The notes: generated by a model from the letters alone, not told the origin. A DNA stretch of 64,000 nucleotides from Porphyrobacter sp. ULC335 (GCF_025917005.1 NZ_CP078091.1:992001-1056000); one strand, 5' to 3'. Shown: positions 33,297 to 42,160, counted from the stretch's first letter. Translations and numbers: made by a program.

Positions 33297-33773
33297 CTAC
33301 TCTCCCGCGCGCGCTGCATCGATGGCAGCGATGTCGATCCTGGTCATCTCCATCATCGCGGCAAACGCGCGTGCTGCCTCGCCGCCACCGGCAGCCAATG
33401 CCTCAGTGAGAGTGCGCGGGGTGATCTGCCAATTGAGGCCCCAGCGGTCCTTGCACCAACCGCAGGCGCTCGGCGCGCCGCCATTGGCAATGATGGCGTT
33501 CCAGTAGCGGTCGGTTTCGTCCTGATCTTCGGTCATCACCTGAAAGCTGAATGCCTCGGTGTGCGGAAAGGCAGGCCCTCCATTGAGCCCGAGGCAGGGC
33601 ACGCCCAACACGGTAAACTGAACCGTCAGGACATCGCCCGCCTTCCCGCCCGGATAGTCGTCCGGCGCGCGGTGGACTGCGCTGACGTGGCTGTCAGGAA
33701 AGATGCTGGCGTAAAAATGCGCCGCCGCCTCGGCCTCGGTGTCATACCACAGACAGATGGTGTTCTTGTGCAT
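33297..33773 (-). CDS. VOC-family protein (PhnB-like)
   Basis: 158 aa. ICLWYDTEAEAAAHFYASIFPDSHVS and GLNGGPAFPHTEAFSFQVMTEDQDETDRYWNAI...CGWCKDRWGLNWQITP match the PhnB/3-demethylubiquinone-methyltransferase-like VOC family. The role is probably small-molecule binding or isomerisation. GGGAGG precedes ATG 33773. It ends 2 bp before the DHFR-like ATG. Confidence 0.85.
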   Translation of the reverse strand: MHKNTICLWYDTEAEAAAHFYASIFPDSHVSAVHRAPDDYPGGKAGDVLTVQFTVLGVPCLGLNGGPAFPHTEAFSFQVMTEDQDETDRYWNAIIANGGAPSACGWCKDRWGLNWQITPRTLTEALAAGGGEAARAFAAMMEMTRIDIAAIDAARAGE

Positions 33774-33784
33774 CGTGTCCTCCC

Positions 33785-34582
33785 TTATTGGCCGCGTTGG
33801 CCGACCAGCCCGAACAATGCGCCCTGCGGGTCGCGCGCCACGAGTGCGTATTCGCCGCCGGGAATCTCCGAAGGCTCCAGCACCAGCGATCCGCCACCGG
33901 CCCGCACCGCCTCTGCTCCGGCATCGATGTCAGCGACGCGGAAGTAGAAGACCCAGCCAGTGAACGGGAAAGCATCCGAACGTGGCATGACCGCGCCGAC
34001 AGCATAATCACCATGCTGGAGGAAGCGATAGGCGCCCAGCTCACCCATCGGCATCTCGCCCTCCTGCCGCCAGCCAAGCAGGCCGGTGTAGAAGGCAATC
34101 TGACGGTCGGGATCGCCTGCCGACAATTCGTTCCAGGCACAGCTGCCGATGATGGGCGCATTCCTGGCAAAGGCGTTGCTGACATGGCCCGAGCGATCTT
34201 CAATGCAATAGAAGGGCACGCCTTCAGGATCGACCGCGAGCGCACAGGAGCCGACGCCAGCCACTTCGAACCCGTCCATCATGATCTGCCCGCCCGCGTC
34301 GCGCACAACGCTTTGTGCCACACCAATATCGTTAACCACGACGTAGCCGACCCATCCTGGCGCTGTGCCGCCCTGCTGCATCCCCGCGTCCAGCGTCAGC
34401 ACCCCTCCCACAGGGCCCGCGTCGGCATGGATCATGCGGTAATCCCTGCCCATCGCCTCACTCTGACCGAACGACCAACCGAGAACCCGGCTATAAAACC
34501 CTTGGGCGGCATCGGGATTAGGGGTCATCAGCTCGTACCAGTTGAAGTCGCCGTGCTCCGGTGCTTGTTGCTGCTGATCCAT
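33785..34582 (-). CDS. VOC-family protein with two glyoxalase domains
   Basis: 265 aa with two tandem VOC units: one starts FNWYELMTPNPDAAQGFYSRVLGW, the other SCAWNELSAGDPDRQIAFYTGLLGW. Each has the expected betaalphabetabetabeta order. These are similar to CFP-30B/glyoxalase-bleomycin-resistance-like proteins. It lies 5 bp downstream of DUF1428 and is co-transcribed. Confidence 0.87.
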   Translation of the reverse strand: MDQQQQAPEHGDFNWYELMTPNPDAAQGFYSRVLGWSFGQSEAMGRDYRMIHADAGPVGGVLTLDAGMQQGGTAPGWVGYVVVNDIGVAQSVVRDAGGQIMMDGFEVAGVGSCALAVDPEGVPFYCIEDRSGHVSNAFARNAPIIGSCAWNELSAGDPDRQIAFYTGLLGWRQEGEMPMGELGAYRFLQHGDYAVGAVMPRSDAFPFTGWVFYFRVADIDAGAEAVRAGGGSLVLEPSEIPGGEYALVARDPQGALFGLVGQRGQ

Positions 34583-34587
34583 GTGCC

Positions 34588-34956
34588 TTACTCCGGCAGA
34601 TCGACCAGGGCGGCGAAACCCCCGTAGATCATGCGTTTGCCATCGAACGGCATCGGGTTCTTGGCCTGATCCATGCGCGGGTCATCGAAATCGTCGCTCA
34701 TCATCCTGGCCATCGCGGCGTCTCGCGTGGATTTGTCGGGCCATTCGACCCAGCTGAACACCACCACTTCATCGGCGTGGGCATCGACCGCGCGGCGGAA
34801 GTCGGTGACCTTGCCATCGGGCACGTCGTCGCCCCAGCATTCAACCACGCGGGTCGCACCCATTTCGATGAACATGCTGTCCGCATTGCGAGCATGGTCG
34901 ATGAAGGCCTGCCGGTTGGCGGCGGGCACGGGTATGACGAAACCATCGATATACAT
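34588..34956 (-). CDS. DUF1428 family protein
   Basis: 122 aa, dimeric alpha/beta-barrel type: MYIDGFVIPVPAANRQAFIDHAR, MGATRVVECWGDDVPDGKVTDF, VVFSWVEWPDKSTRDAAMARMM, FDGKRMIYGGF. DUF1428 (YbaA-like) is common in stress operons but has no assigned activity. ATG 34956 follows GAGGAGGAGG. It is the first gene of the operon; the HxlR gene is divergent, 80 bp away. Confidence 0.87.
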   Translation of the reverse strand: MYIDGFVIPVPAANRQAFIDHARNADSMFIEMGATRVVECWGDDVPDGKVTDFRRAVDAHADEVVVFSWVEWPDKSTRDAAMARMMSDDFDDPRMDQAKNPMPFDGKRMIYGGFAALVDLPE

Positions 34957-35020
34957 TGCTTGTCCTCCTCCTCGCGAGCCATCGCCTGCGACTCGTCCCT
35001 TGCCCAAGGTCAATCCAGAG

Positions 35021-35047
35021 GTTACTTTAGTCAACTATGAAGTTACT
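35021..35047. promoter_or_regulatory. Direct repeats GTTACT in the HxlR divergent region
   Basis: GTTACT at 35021-35026 and 35042-35047, start-to-start 21 bp (two helical turns), flanking the HxlR start codon. A looser inverted repeat GGTTaCTTT-AGT / ACT-AAAAGaAACC spans the same region. Likely HxlR binding site controlling the DUF1428 operon. Confidence 0.45.
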
Positions 35048-35753
35048 AAAAGAAACCATAAATGCGACCAGTGGTGTTTCTTCGGGTGCGAACCGACATG
35101 GTCGGTGGTATGACGATGCCTGCGGCACTGCCTTCGCACTGGAGATACTGGGAGAGCGCTGGGCGCTGCTGGTGGTGCGCGAGTTGATGCTCGGTTCGCG
35201 CCGCTTTTCGGACCTGCGCGCGGCCCTGCCCGGGATTTCAGCCAAGGTCCTGACCGAACGTCTGGCTGCGCTGGAAGCATCGGGTGTTGTGGCCCGCCAG
35301 CCCCTGCCGGAGCCTGCCAAGGGTCAATCCTATGGTCTGACGGCCTGGGGTGAGGCCGCCGAGCCGCTGATCCAGGAACTCGGCCGCTGGGCCGCCCAAT
35401 CGACCGCACACAATCCACGTCTGCCGCTCTCGGCCGTGTCGCTGATGCTATCGCTACGAACCATGCTCAACCGGGATGCGTGCAGCAGAACAACCGCCAG
35501 GATCGGTTTTGCCATCGGTGACAACGAATTCATTGCCGAGCCTGCAGGAAACGAACTGCCGATCCGTCGCGCCTCCGTCGACGGGGCCGAAGCCGTCTTC
35601 TGTGCGGGTTCTGCAGATATCATCGCTGCCGGTATTTACGCAGGGGTGCCGTGGGAGGAACTGGAAGCAGACGGTGCGCTTTCCATCGTAGGTGATCGTG
35701 CGCTCGCCTTGCGCTTTGCGGAACTGTTTCATCTTCCGCCACCTCTGGCTTAA
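35037..35753 (+). CDS. HxlR-family transcriptional regulator
   Basis: 238 aa. The HxlR winged helix is CGTAFALEILGERWALLVVRELMLGSRRFSDLRAALPGISAKVLTERLAALEASGVVARQPLPEP...YGLTAWGEAAEPLIQELGRWA (described in pieces). A C-terminal ~110-residue extension with FCAGSADIIAAGIYAG is of the SCP2-like ligand-binding kind seen in longer HxlR proteins. Cys24-type residue (DDACGTAF) is where HxlR regulators sense electrophiles. It should control the divergent glyoxalase/DUF1428 operon, consistent with aldehyde or quinone stress. Confidence 0.88.
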   Translation: MKLLKETINATSGVSSGANRHGRWYDDACGTAFALEILGERWALLVVRELMLGSRRFSDLRAALPGISAKVLTERLAALEASGVVARQPLPEPAKGQSYGLTAWGEAAEPLIQELGRWAAQSTAHNPRLPLSAVSLMLSLRTMLNRDACSRTTARIGFAIGDNEFIAEPAGNELPIRRASVDGAEAVFCAGSADIIAAGIYAGVPWEELEADGALSIVGDRALALRFAELFHLPPPLA

Positions 35754-35772
35754 AGAGGGGGAGCCGGAGCGC

Positions 35773-36360
35773 ATGACGCTTGAGCGGATCAGTGAACAGG
35801 CTGTGCTGGCAGACACGCTGGCGCGCCGCGCAAGGGAATCGGAACGGCCCCTTGTCGTTGCGATTGACGGGCGGAGTGGTTCCGGCAAATCGACGCTGGC
35901 AGCAGCGCTCGCAAGCACGCTTGACGCGGCCGTGATCGAAGGCGACGATTTCTACGCGGGCGGGACCGTGCTGCGGGCCGACAGCCCGGCCTCGCGCGCG
36001 GCGGTGTGCATCGACTGGAAAAGGCAAAGACCGGTCCTGCAAGCCCTGCGTGCCGGGCGGGAAGCGCAATGGCACCCTTTCGACTGGGATGCATTCGACG
36101 GTAGCCAGTGTGCTGCGGCAATCCGCCTAGGGCCGCGGGCGGTCATTATCCTCGAAGGCACATATTCCGCCCGCCCGGAGCTGGCAGATCTGGTCGATCT
36201 GCGGGTCTTTGTCACCGTTCCCGATGCCGAGCGTCATGCACGCCTCATGGCGCGCGAAGGCAATATCGGCCCGTGGGAGCGTCAGTGGCATGTGGCAGAA
36301 GATCATTACTTCAAAGCCGTCATGCCGCCTGACGGCTTTGATATCATCGTACCCGGGTGA
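35773..36360 (+). CDS. Uridine-kinase-like P-loop kinase
   Basis: 195 aa. Walker A GRSGSGKSTLAAALA (near residue 35), then IEGDDFYAGG, DWKRQRPVLQALRAG, a beta strand VIILEGTYSARPELADLVDLRVFVTVPDAERHARLMAREG. This is the uridine/phosphoribulokinase-like fold, but size and the missing nucleoside signature leave the substrate open. ATG 35773 follows GGAGCG; the frame open upstream overlaps the HxlR gene. It is 19 bp after the HxlR stop, so probably co-transcribed. Confidence 0.8.
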   Translation: MTLERISEQAVLADTLARRARESERPLVVAIDGRSGSGKSTLAAALASTLDAAVIEGDDFYAGGTVLRADSPASRAAVCIDWKRQRPVLQALRAGREAQWHPFDWDAFDGSQCAAAIRLGPRAVIILEGTYSARPELADLVDLRVFVTVPDAERHARLMAREGNIGPWERQWHVAEDHYFKAVMPPDGFDIIVPG

Positions 36361-36540
36361 TGACAGGGGTTATGTCATCATGGCGGACGAACTGTTTCCG
36401 CGACCGGAACAGGGCGCGGACGAGCTGAAAACCGTGCTGGGCCGCCCGAACGCAGCGCGGCGCTCCAAGCGCCTGACCAATCCAGGAGCACCGACCGCTT
36501 TCACGGAAACAAGGCCAGAAGTGCCTTCGCCCTAACCGTC

Positions 36541-37365
36541 CTATGCGCCGAGCAGTGTTGTCACACGGCGTGCCGATTCAGGTGTCGCCGGATTATAGAC
36601 CAGCATCCCGAGGTCGGGGCGCCCCTCCACGGCAAACACCGAGAACTCCAGTTCGATCAGCCCGTGTTCCGGATGCCGCAGGCGCTTCATGCCATCAGCA
36701 TGAGATGCAACATCATTTTCGCGCCACAGGCTTTCGAATTCGGGGCTGATGCGGCTCAGTTCATCGACGAGGGCATTGATTTCCGCGCCCGCCCCGGCGC
36801 GGGCGGCGTCGGCCCGGAAGGCACCGACCACATATCTTGCGACATTCCACCAGTCATCCTGCGCTGCCCTCGTGACGGGATTTGTGAAGATCAGACGCAG
36901 GACATTGCGCTCCTCGCGCGGGAGTTTGCCGTAATCGGTGAGCAGCCGGGCCGCCGCTGCGTTCCATGCAATGACGTCCCAGGTGGCCGTCTTGATGATC
37001 GCCGGGCTGTTCGGCAGCGCATCAAGCACCCTTTGCAACCGCGGCGTGACTTGATCGGGCCGCGAATACTTGACCGCCGGCGGCCGTCCCAGTGCCAGCA
37101 GGAACAGGTGCTCGCGCTCGGGTGCAGTCAGCATCAGCCCGTTGGCGAGACGATCGAGCACATCGGCGGACGGCGCCCCGCCGCGCCCCTGTTCGAGCCA
37201 GGTGTACCAGGTCGGTGAGATATTGGCTCGCTGGGCCACTTCTTCACGGCGCAGGCCGGGCGTGCGCCGCCGACCGCCAAAGCCGAAGGACGCCGGATCC
37301 ATTCTTGTGCGTCGGTCCCTGAGGAAAGCCCCGAGCGGAGTGGCTGTGCTGCTGTTTTCGGGCAT
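36541..37365 (-). CDS. MmyB-like helix-turn-helix regulator
   Basis: 274 aa. The N-terminal Xre HTH is LGAFLRDRRTRMDPASFG...TPGLRREEVAQRANISPTWYTWLEQGRG; the C-terminal MmyB-like ligand domain has VIAWNAAAARLLTDYGKLP, RNVLRLIF, FRADAARAG and WRENDVASHADGMKRLRHPEHGLIELEFSVFAVEGRPDLGMLVYNP. The pattern is the MmyB/Sco4944 family that controls a divergent oxidoreductase. Here the divergent gene is the SDR at 37464. Confidence 0.9.
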   Translation of the reverse strand: MPENSSTATPLGAFLRDRRTRMDPASFGFGGRRRTPGLRREEVAQRANISPTWYTWLEQGRGGAPSADVLDRLANGLMLTAPEREHLFLLALGRPPAVKYSRPDQVTPRLQRVLDALPNSPAIIKTATWDVIAWNAAAARLLTDYGKLPREERNVLRLIFTNPVTRAAQDDWWNVARYVVGAFRADAARAGAGAEINALVDELSRISPEFESLWRENDVASHADGMKRLRHPEHGLIELEFSVFAVEGRPDLGMLVYNPATPESARRVTTLLGA

Positions 37366-37382
37366 CGGGATCCTGTCAGCAA

Positions 37383-37396
37383 TTATAACATGATAA
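37383..37396. promoter_or_regulatory. Dyad TTAT-AACATG-ATAA in the MmyB/SDR divergent region
   Basis: A short AT-rich dyad at the middle of the 98-bp divergent region, next to the MmyB start. It may be its operator; the arms are only 4 bp. Confidence 0.35.
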
Positions 37397-37463
37397 CGTC
37401 ACTACTTTAATAGGGTGCACTTTACGCCGAAGATGCCTTCGCAACCATCGTGAAAGGCTCCTG

Positions 37464-38369
37464 ATGCGTATATTTCTTACAGGTGCGACCGGTTTCGTCG
37501 GCTCGCGCATCATTCCTGTGCTTCTGGCCGCAGGGCATGAGGTCCTGGGTCTGACGCGCTCCGAAAGCGGCAGGCATCAGCTTGAGTGGGCCGGTGCACG
37601 TCCGCACTTCGGCACCATTGAGGATGCCCGAAGCCTGCAAGAAGGTGCAGCGCAGGCTGACGCGGTCATTCACACGGCCTTCGACCATGATTTTGCCAAC
37701 TATGCGGCCAACTGCGAGAAGGACCACCGCGTGATCTCCGCGCTTGGCGCTGCACTTGAGGGATCGGACCGGCCTCTCATAATCACCTCGGCAACCGTGC
37801 TTGGTGACCAGGGCGATGATGAGCCTGCGCTCGAGGCGGTGTTCAACGCAAACGCGCCCATTCCCCGGGTGGCGACCGAGAATGCTGCAAGGGCAGTTCT
37901 CGCTTCAGGCGTCGATGTGCGGATTATCCGGCTTCCCCAGGTGCATGATCCGCTCAGACAGGGTCTCATTACCTTCTACATCGACCACGCCCGCGCGTCA
38001 GGCTTCGCCGCTTACATCGGTGCGGGCGCGGACCGCTGGGCGGCGGCACATGTCACCGATGTCGCAAAGATGTTTGCAGCAGTGCTCGAGCGAGGCTCTT
38101 GCGGCGAGACCTATCATGCGGTGGGCGAGCCGGGCGTTCCTTTCCGGAACATCGCTGAAGCTGTGGCCGCCGGTCTCGACGTTCCGCTGGTATCCCTGTC
38201 ACCCGAAGAGGCCGAAGACCATTTCGGCTGGCTGGCGATGTTCATTGGCCGCAATGGTGCAGCGTCAAACGGCTGGACGAAGGCCAGGCTGGGTTGGGCG
38301 CCGATGGGTCCGTGCCTGATAGCCGATCTGCAGGCCATGGATTACGGGCCCGCGCGGTCGGCAATCTGA
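37464..38369 (+). CDS. Extended SDR / NAD(P)-dependent epimerase-like protein
   Basis: 301 aa. Rossmann start MRIFLTGATGFVGSRIIPVLLAAGHEVLGLTRS, then AVIHTAFDHDFANY and a strand ending IITSATVLGD. The usual catalytic YxxxK is not visible; the corresponding region is ATENAARAVLA. The end carries GWTKARLGWAPMGP. So it may bind NAD(P)H but reduce by an atypical mechanism, as in several atypical SDRs of this subfamily. It is divergent from the MmyB-like regulator. Confidence 0.87.
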   Translation: MRIFLTGATGFVGSRIIPVLLAAGHEVLGLTRSESGRHQLEWAGARPHFGTIEDARSLQEGAAQADAVIHTAFDHDFANYAANCEKDHRVISALGAALEGSDRPLIITSATVLGDQGDDEPALEAVFNANAPIPRVATENAARAVLASGVDVRIIRLPQVHDPLRQGLITFYIDHARASGFAAYIGAGADRWAAAHVTDVAKMFAAVLERGSCGETYHAVGEPGVPFRNIAEAVAAGLDVPLVSLSPEEAEDHFGWLAMFIGRNGAASNGWTKARLGWAPMGPCLIADLQAMDYGPARSAI

Positions 38370-38428
38370 CGGACGCTGCAAGCGATGCTGCAATCCCTTT
38401 CGCTAAAGCGGCATCTTCCCAACCGTGC

Positions 38429-39316
38429 TCATTCACGCATCACCTCAAGGAACGCGCGAAACGCTGCCGTCGGCTGCCGTCTGCTGGGATAATACAGATA
38501 ATTGGCAGGAAGCGGGGGCGCCAGGCCCGGCAACACCTCGACAAGTTCGCCCGACAGCAGAAACGGCTCGGCCTGCGAGCGTAGCAGGCAGCCTATTCCG
38601 AGACCTGCGAGCACCGCGTCGCGCATGAGATCGACATCATTGGTCGTAAATGCGCCCGCGACCGATCTTTCGACGCGCCTTCCTTCCTGCTCGAACTCCC
38701 AGCGGTGCACTGCACCAGAGGACGTGTGACGATAGACGACACAGCGATGGCTGTCGAGATCGTCCGGGCCATCAGGAGCGCCGTGCGATGCAATATAGGC
38801 CGACGAGGCAACGAATATGAGAGGCATGGGATCGCTGATCCGCAGTGCAATCATGTCCTGCTGGAGCTTGCCCTCGTGGCGTATCCCGCAGTCGAAGCGC
38901 TCCGCGACAATATCGACCATGCCGTCATTGACGACGAGCTCGACTTTGACACCGGGAGCGATGTCGGCGAGCCGCGAAAGACGCGGCATGACGACATAGA
39001 CAGCGGCCGGACGGTGCGCATTGATCCGGATGCTGCCTGCAGGCTCGTTACGTCCGGCGTCCAAAGCATCCAGCGCCTGCGCAACCGAGTCCAGTGCCGG
39101 TAGCAGGCTGGCGAGCAGCGCCTCCCCCGCTGCGGTCGGAGAGACCGAGCGGGTTGTGCGATCGAGAAGTCTGATGCCGAGCCGCGTTTCCAGCGTCCGC
39201 ATGGCATGGCTCAGGGCTGAAGGCGATACGCCGAGGCGCGCGGCTGCCTTTGCGAAGCTCCCGGCTTCAGCAATCCTGGAAAACACCGAGAGCCCGGCCC
39301 AGATGTCCTTGTCCAC
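38429..39316 (-). CDS. LysR-family transcriptional regulator
   Basis: 295 aa. N-terminal winged helix: GLSVFSRIAEAGSFAKAAARLGVSPSALSHAMRTLETRLGIRLLDRTTRSVSPTAAGE; then the periplasmic-binding-like effector domain with VYVVMPRLSRLADIAPGVKVELVV and GLGIGCLLRSQAEPFLLSGELVEVL. It is divergent from the aldo/keto reductase gene with 94 bp between, the usual LysR arrangement. Confidence 0.93.
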   Translation of the reverse strand: MDKDIWAGLSVFSRIAEAGSFAKAAARLGVSPSALSHAMRTLETRLGIRLLDRTTRSVSPTAAGEALLASLLPALDSVAQALDALDAGRNEPAGSIRINAHRPAAVYVVMPRLSRLADIAPGVKVELVVNDGMVDIVAERFDCGIRHEGKLQQDMIALRISDPMPLIFVASSAYIASHGAPDGPDDLDSHRCVVYRHTSSGAVHRWEFEQEGRRVERSVAGAFTTNDVDLMRDAVLAGLGIGCLLRSQAEPFLLSGELVEVLPGLAPPLPANYLYYPSRRQPTAAFRAFLEVMRE

Positions 39317-39410
39317 TCATGAATTCCGTTCAGCAACCCATGCCGCGATTGCTACCTGATATCACGCTGTTTCCATAACTAAATGGTTCCCTCGAACAGA
39401 AGGACCCGCC

Positions 39411-40520
39411 ATGAACCTGCGCACGTACCGCCCGCTCGGCCAATCGGGATTGCTCGTCAGTCCGCTGTCGTTGGGGACAATGACCTTCGGCACACCACGC
39501 TGGGGCCTCGATGAGGCCGGAAGCCGCGCTGTCATGGAAAAATATGTCGAGCTCGGCGGCAACTTTATCGACACCGCCGACGTCTATGCCGGGGGGCAGT
39601 CGGAGGAGATCATCGGGACCTTTGTCGCTGAACGAGGTTTGCGGGACGAGATCATACTGGCAACCAAATCAGGGTTCTCGAACGGTCGCGGCCTGCTTGC
39701 AGGCGGAAATGGAGCAAAACACGTCAATGCCGCGATCGATGCTTCACTGAAGCGCCTGCGAACCGACTTCATCGACCTGTACTGGATCCATGTCTGGGAC
39801 GGTATCACACCGGCCGAGGAACTGCTGCAGACGATGGCGGGCCTCATCAGCGCCGGCAAGGTGCGGTACTGGGGTATCTCGAACACACCGGCATGGTACG
39901 TCGCCCGGATAGCGACCCTCGCATCGGTTCGGGGTCTGCCTGCGCCGGTCGGCCTGCAGTATTTCTATTCTCTTGCAGACCGCACCGTGGAGAGCGAACA
40001 CCTTCCCCTCGCAAAGGCATTCGGCATGGGGCTCATGCCATGGAGCCCGCTTGCCTATGGCCTCCTGACCGGCAAATATGATCGTGCGGCCGTCGAGGCG
40101 GCCGGTTCGCGCCAGAGCGGCGTCCCCAATGCCGGTTCCAGTGACGGGGAGGAGCGTCTCGCCAGCAACAGGCGGCTTGATGGTGACAATCCGTTCGGCG
40201 ACATGCTTTTCACCAACCGCAACTGGCGCATCGCGGACGAGGTGAAGCGCATCGCTGCCGAGGCGGGAGAGACACCGGCTCGCGTGGCCCTCGCCTGGGT
40301 CATCGGGCGACCGGGTGTCACTTCGACCCTGATGGGCGTAAGCCGGCCCGCGCAGGTAACTGCAAATGCGGATGCGCTTGGTCTTGCTCTGTCTGCGGAG
40401 CACCTCGCTGCCCTCGACAAGGTGAGCGCTGGCAGCGAGAGCATGCTGTACAGCCTGTCGCGCCCACCTGCCCGAAACCACGTCGTTTTCGGAGGCGCTG
40501 ATATCAGATGCCCTGAGTGA
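39411..40520 (+). CDS. Aldo/keto reductase
   Basis: 369 aa TIM-barrel NADPH-dependent reductase. The catalytic tetrad is present: Asp and Tyr in FIDTADVYAGGQSEEIIG, Lys in ILATKSGFSNG and His in LYWIHVWDG. NADPH-binding parts are YGLLTGKYDR and the C-terminal LMGVSRPAQVTANADALG. The family reduces aldehydes and ketones. It is divergent from a LysR regulator and is the likely target. Confidence 0.93.
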   Translation: MNLRTYRPLGQSGLLVSPLSLGTMTFGTPRWGLDEAGSRAVMEKYVELGGNFIDTADVYAGGQSEEIIGTFVAERGLRDEIILATKSGFSNGRGLLAGGNGAKHVNAAIDASLKRLRTDFIDLYWIHVWDGITPAEELLQTMAGLISAGKVRYWGISNTPAWYVARIATLASVRGLPAPVGLQYFYSLADRTVESEHLPLAKAFGMGLMPWSPLAYGLLTGKYDRAAVEAAGSRQSGVPNAGSSDGEERLASNRRLDGDNPFGDMLFTNRNWRIADEVKRIAAEAGETPARVALAWVIGRPGVTSTLMGVSRPAQVTANADALGLALSAEHLAALDKVSAGSESMLYSLSRPPARNHVVFGGADIRCPE

Positions 40521-40534
40521 AGGGCCTGAGGCAA

Positions 40535-40840
40535 TCACAAGGCCGTCGCCGTCGCAGCTGATATGACTGATATCAGCGTTGCGGACCTGGCGGCGGCAAA
40601 CCTGCACCAAGGCTGCTCGGTGAAGGGCCATGGAACCAGCAGCGCGGCAGCGCCTGCGCTCACCTGGAGCAGGAAAAGCGGAGGGCCGTTCATGTACGGT
40701 GCCAGCGCCATAGCGACGAGTGCAAATGTGGCAAAGATGATCCGCCTCGGCAGATATCTCCTCGTCAGGAGCCGCTCAGGAATACAGTCACGATCCGGGG
40801 AAATGACATGCAGATTCTTTATTTCAGCCCGGTGCAGCAA
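40535..40840 (-). CDS. Possible small membrane protein, doubtful
   Basis: A frame on the minus strand encodes up to 101 aa with two hydrophobic segments (RIIFATFALVAMALAPYM and FLLQVSAGAAALLVPW). It is not a recognised family and has no clear ribosome site. It overlaps the 5' end of the lipoprotein gene. It could equally be a chance open frame, and it is listed so the 287-bp gap 40521-40807 is described. Confidence 0.2.
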   Translation of the reverse strand: MLHRAEIKNLHVISPDRDCIPERLLTRRYLPRRIIFATFALVAMALAPYMNGPPLFLLQVSAGAAALLVPWPFTEQPWCRFAAARSATLISVISAATATAL

Positions 40841-41431
40841 ACAGCGTCCTTGCTCGGATCCTGTGCCGCGCTGGTTTTGTGCGTGGGCGCCTGCGCGCCC
40901 GGTCCGGCCGACACGTCCGATGCAGGATCGGCTACTGGCAGCAGTTCTGCGCCGGCCGCAACAGCCGCGGCCAACACTTCAGCGGCTGCGCTGTCAGAGA
41001 GGAATGTTCTGGGCCTGGAGGGGCTTGGAATGCTCAGACTCGGAGAACCAGTGCCGCCGACAAGCAGTTGGATCGAACGCGGCGCACAGGTTCCCGGATC
41101 CTGCACCACGATCACATCGCCGGAGTTTCCGGGCGTTTACGCCATCGTTGAGGCGCGAAAGGTCCAGCGCGTTACTGTTGGCGGGCAATCCGAAGTCAAG
41201 CTTCGCGAAGGTATCGGAGTGGGAACCCCCGAAGCAGAAGTGCGTGCAGCCTTTCCGAACTTCCGCGAGGAGCCGCATAAATATGTCGAGAGCCCCGCCA
41301 AATATCTTACGTCCCCCGATGCGGTACCTGGCCGGGTTGCGCTACGCTTCGAGATCGACCGCGACGGCAAGGTCGGCTTCATCCATGTCGGCCTGATGCC
41401 GGTGCTTGCGTATGTTGAAGGGTGCGCATGA
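40808..41431 (+). CDS. Putative lipoprotein
   Basis: 207 aa. The N-terminus has a hydrophobic region ending with the lipobox-like LCVGAC, so Cys near residue 29 would be lipidated. A Ser/Ala/Thr-rich low-complexity linker follows. The folded part (from about residue 65, LGLEGLGMLRLGEPVPP) carries repeated beta features and GIGVGTPEAEVRAAFPNF, similar to small periplasmic SmpA/OmlA-like modules that contain a GxxxxEVxAxxG pattern. An envelope-anchored protein of unknown role. Confidence 0.7.
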   Translation: MQILYFSPVQQTASLLGSCAALVLCVGACAPGPADTSDAGSATGSSSAPAATAAANTSAAALSERNVLGLEGLGMLRLGEPVPPTSSWIERGAQVPGSCTTITSPEFPGVYAIVEARKVQRVTVGGQSEVKLREGIGVGTPEAEVRAAFPNFREEPHKYVESPAKYLTSPDAVPGRVALRFEIDRDGKVGFIHVGLMPVLAYVEGCA

Positions 41432-41607
41432 CGGCTCTTCACAGTCTGGCGCGAACCTGTAGCTGGCCGTGGCGACTAGCCGTTACAATTGCCGCGATGT
41501 CGAACGCGTCAATTGCCGGCTGCCGCAGCAGCGATGTGTGAATGCGATGTCGGGCGACAAGGAAGGACCATTTGCGTCCGCGGAGGCCAAAATCCGGCAA
41601 GCGGGCC

Positions 41608-42072
41608 CTATCCGGCCGCAGTCTTTCGCAATGCCTTGCCCAGCGAAGCCAGCTCGGCGTTGAGTGCGCCCAGCGCGGCGCGGTCCATGCCCGTTGCCTT
41701 CAGAACCTCGGACGGAACGCAGCCGAGGGCTGTTTCTGCCAGACTGCGACCAGCCTGTGTCAGGCCTAACCGCACGACCCGTTCGTCCTTCGTGTCACGC
41801 GTGCGGGTTACCAGCCCGGCTGCTTCCAGCCGTTTGATCAGCGGTGTGAGCGTGTTCGATTCCAGGTGCAGCTTCTCGCCAAGCTCGCTGACCGTCTGCC
41901 CCTCCTTGCCGCTCAGTGCCACCAGAGTGAGATATTGCGGATAGGTGATGCCATAGGGATCGAGCAGTGGCTTGTAGACGCGGTTGAATGCCAGTCCCGC
42001 CGCATAGACGGAAAAGCACAGAAACTGGTCGAGCGGATCGCGATCGGGGGCGGATGAGGGGGAAGCGCGCAT
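41608..42072 (-). CDS. ohrR: OhrR-type MarR repressor
   Basis: 154 aa. The reactive-cysteine motif of OhrR is present as LDQFLCFSVYAAGLAFNRVYKPLLDPYGITYPQYLTLVAL, where Cys near residue 18 is oxidised by organic peroxides. The winged helix is VSELGEKLHLESNTLTPLIKRLEAAGLVTRTRDTKDERVVRLGLT. ATG 42072 is used; the ORF open to 42117 runs through its operator. It is divergent from an esterase and ohr gene and two operator copies lie between them. Confidence 0.92.
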   Translation of the reverse strand: MRASPSSAPDRDPLDQFLCFSVYAAGLAFNRVYKPLLDPYGITYPQYLTLVALSGKEGQTVSELGEKLHLESNTLTPLIKRLEAAGLVTRTRDTKDERVVRLGLTQAGRSLAETALGCVPSEVLKATGMDRAALGALNAELASLGKALRKTAAG

Positions 42073-42083
42073 TCGCGCAATAT

Positions 42084-42099
42084 AAATCGCACACGATTT
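42084..42099. promoter_or_regulatory. OhrR operator 1
   Basis: AAATCG-CACA-CGATTT, a perfect dyad, within a longer core ATCGCACACGATTTAATCG. It is close to the ohrR start, suggesting autoregulation. Confidence 0.75.
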
Positions 42100-42137
42100 A
42101 ATCGCAAGTGTTGACATGGCGGATCACCGGCATATTT

Positions 42138-42160
42138 AGATCGTACACGATTTAATCGTG
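42138..42160. promoter_or_regulatory. OhrR operator 2
   Basis: Repeats the core of operator 1 as ATCGTACACGATTTAATCG, beginning 54 bp away, 25-47 bp before the esterase start codon. Both share ACACGATTTAATCG. Confidence 0.75.

Noticed and set aside
36380..36535. Small + strand open frame (51 aa, MADELFPRPEQ...) between the kinase and MmyB genes
   Set aside because: Weak ribosome site, low-complexity charged sequence and no family; probably chance.
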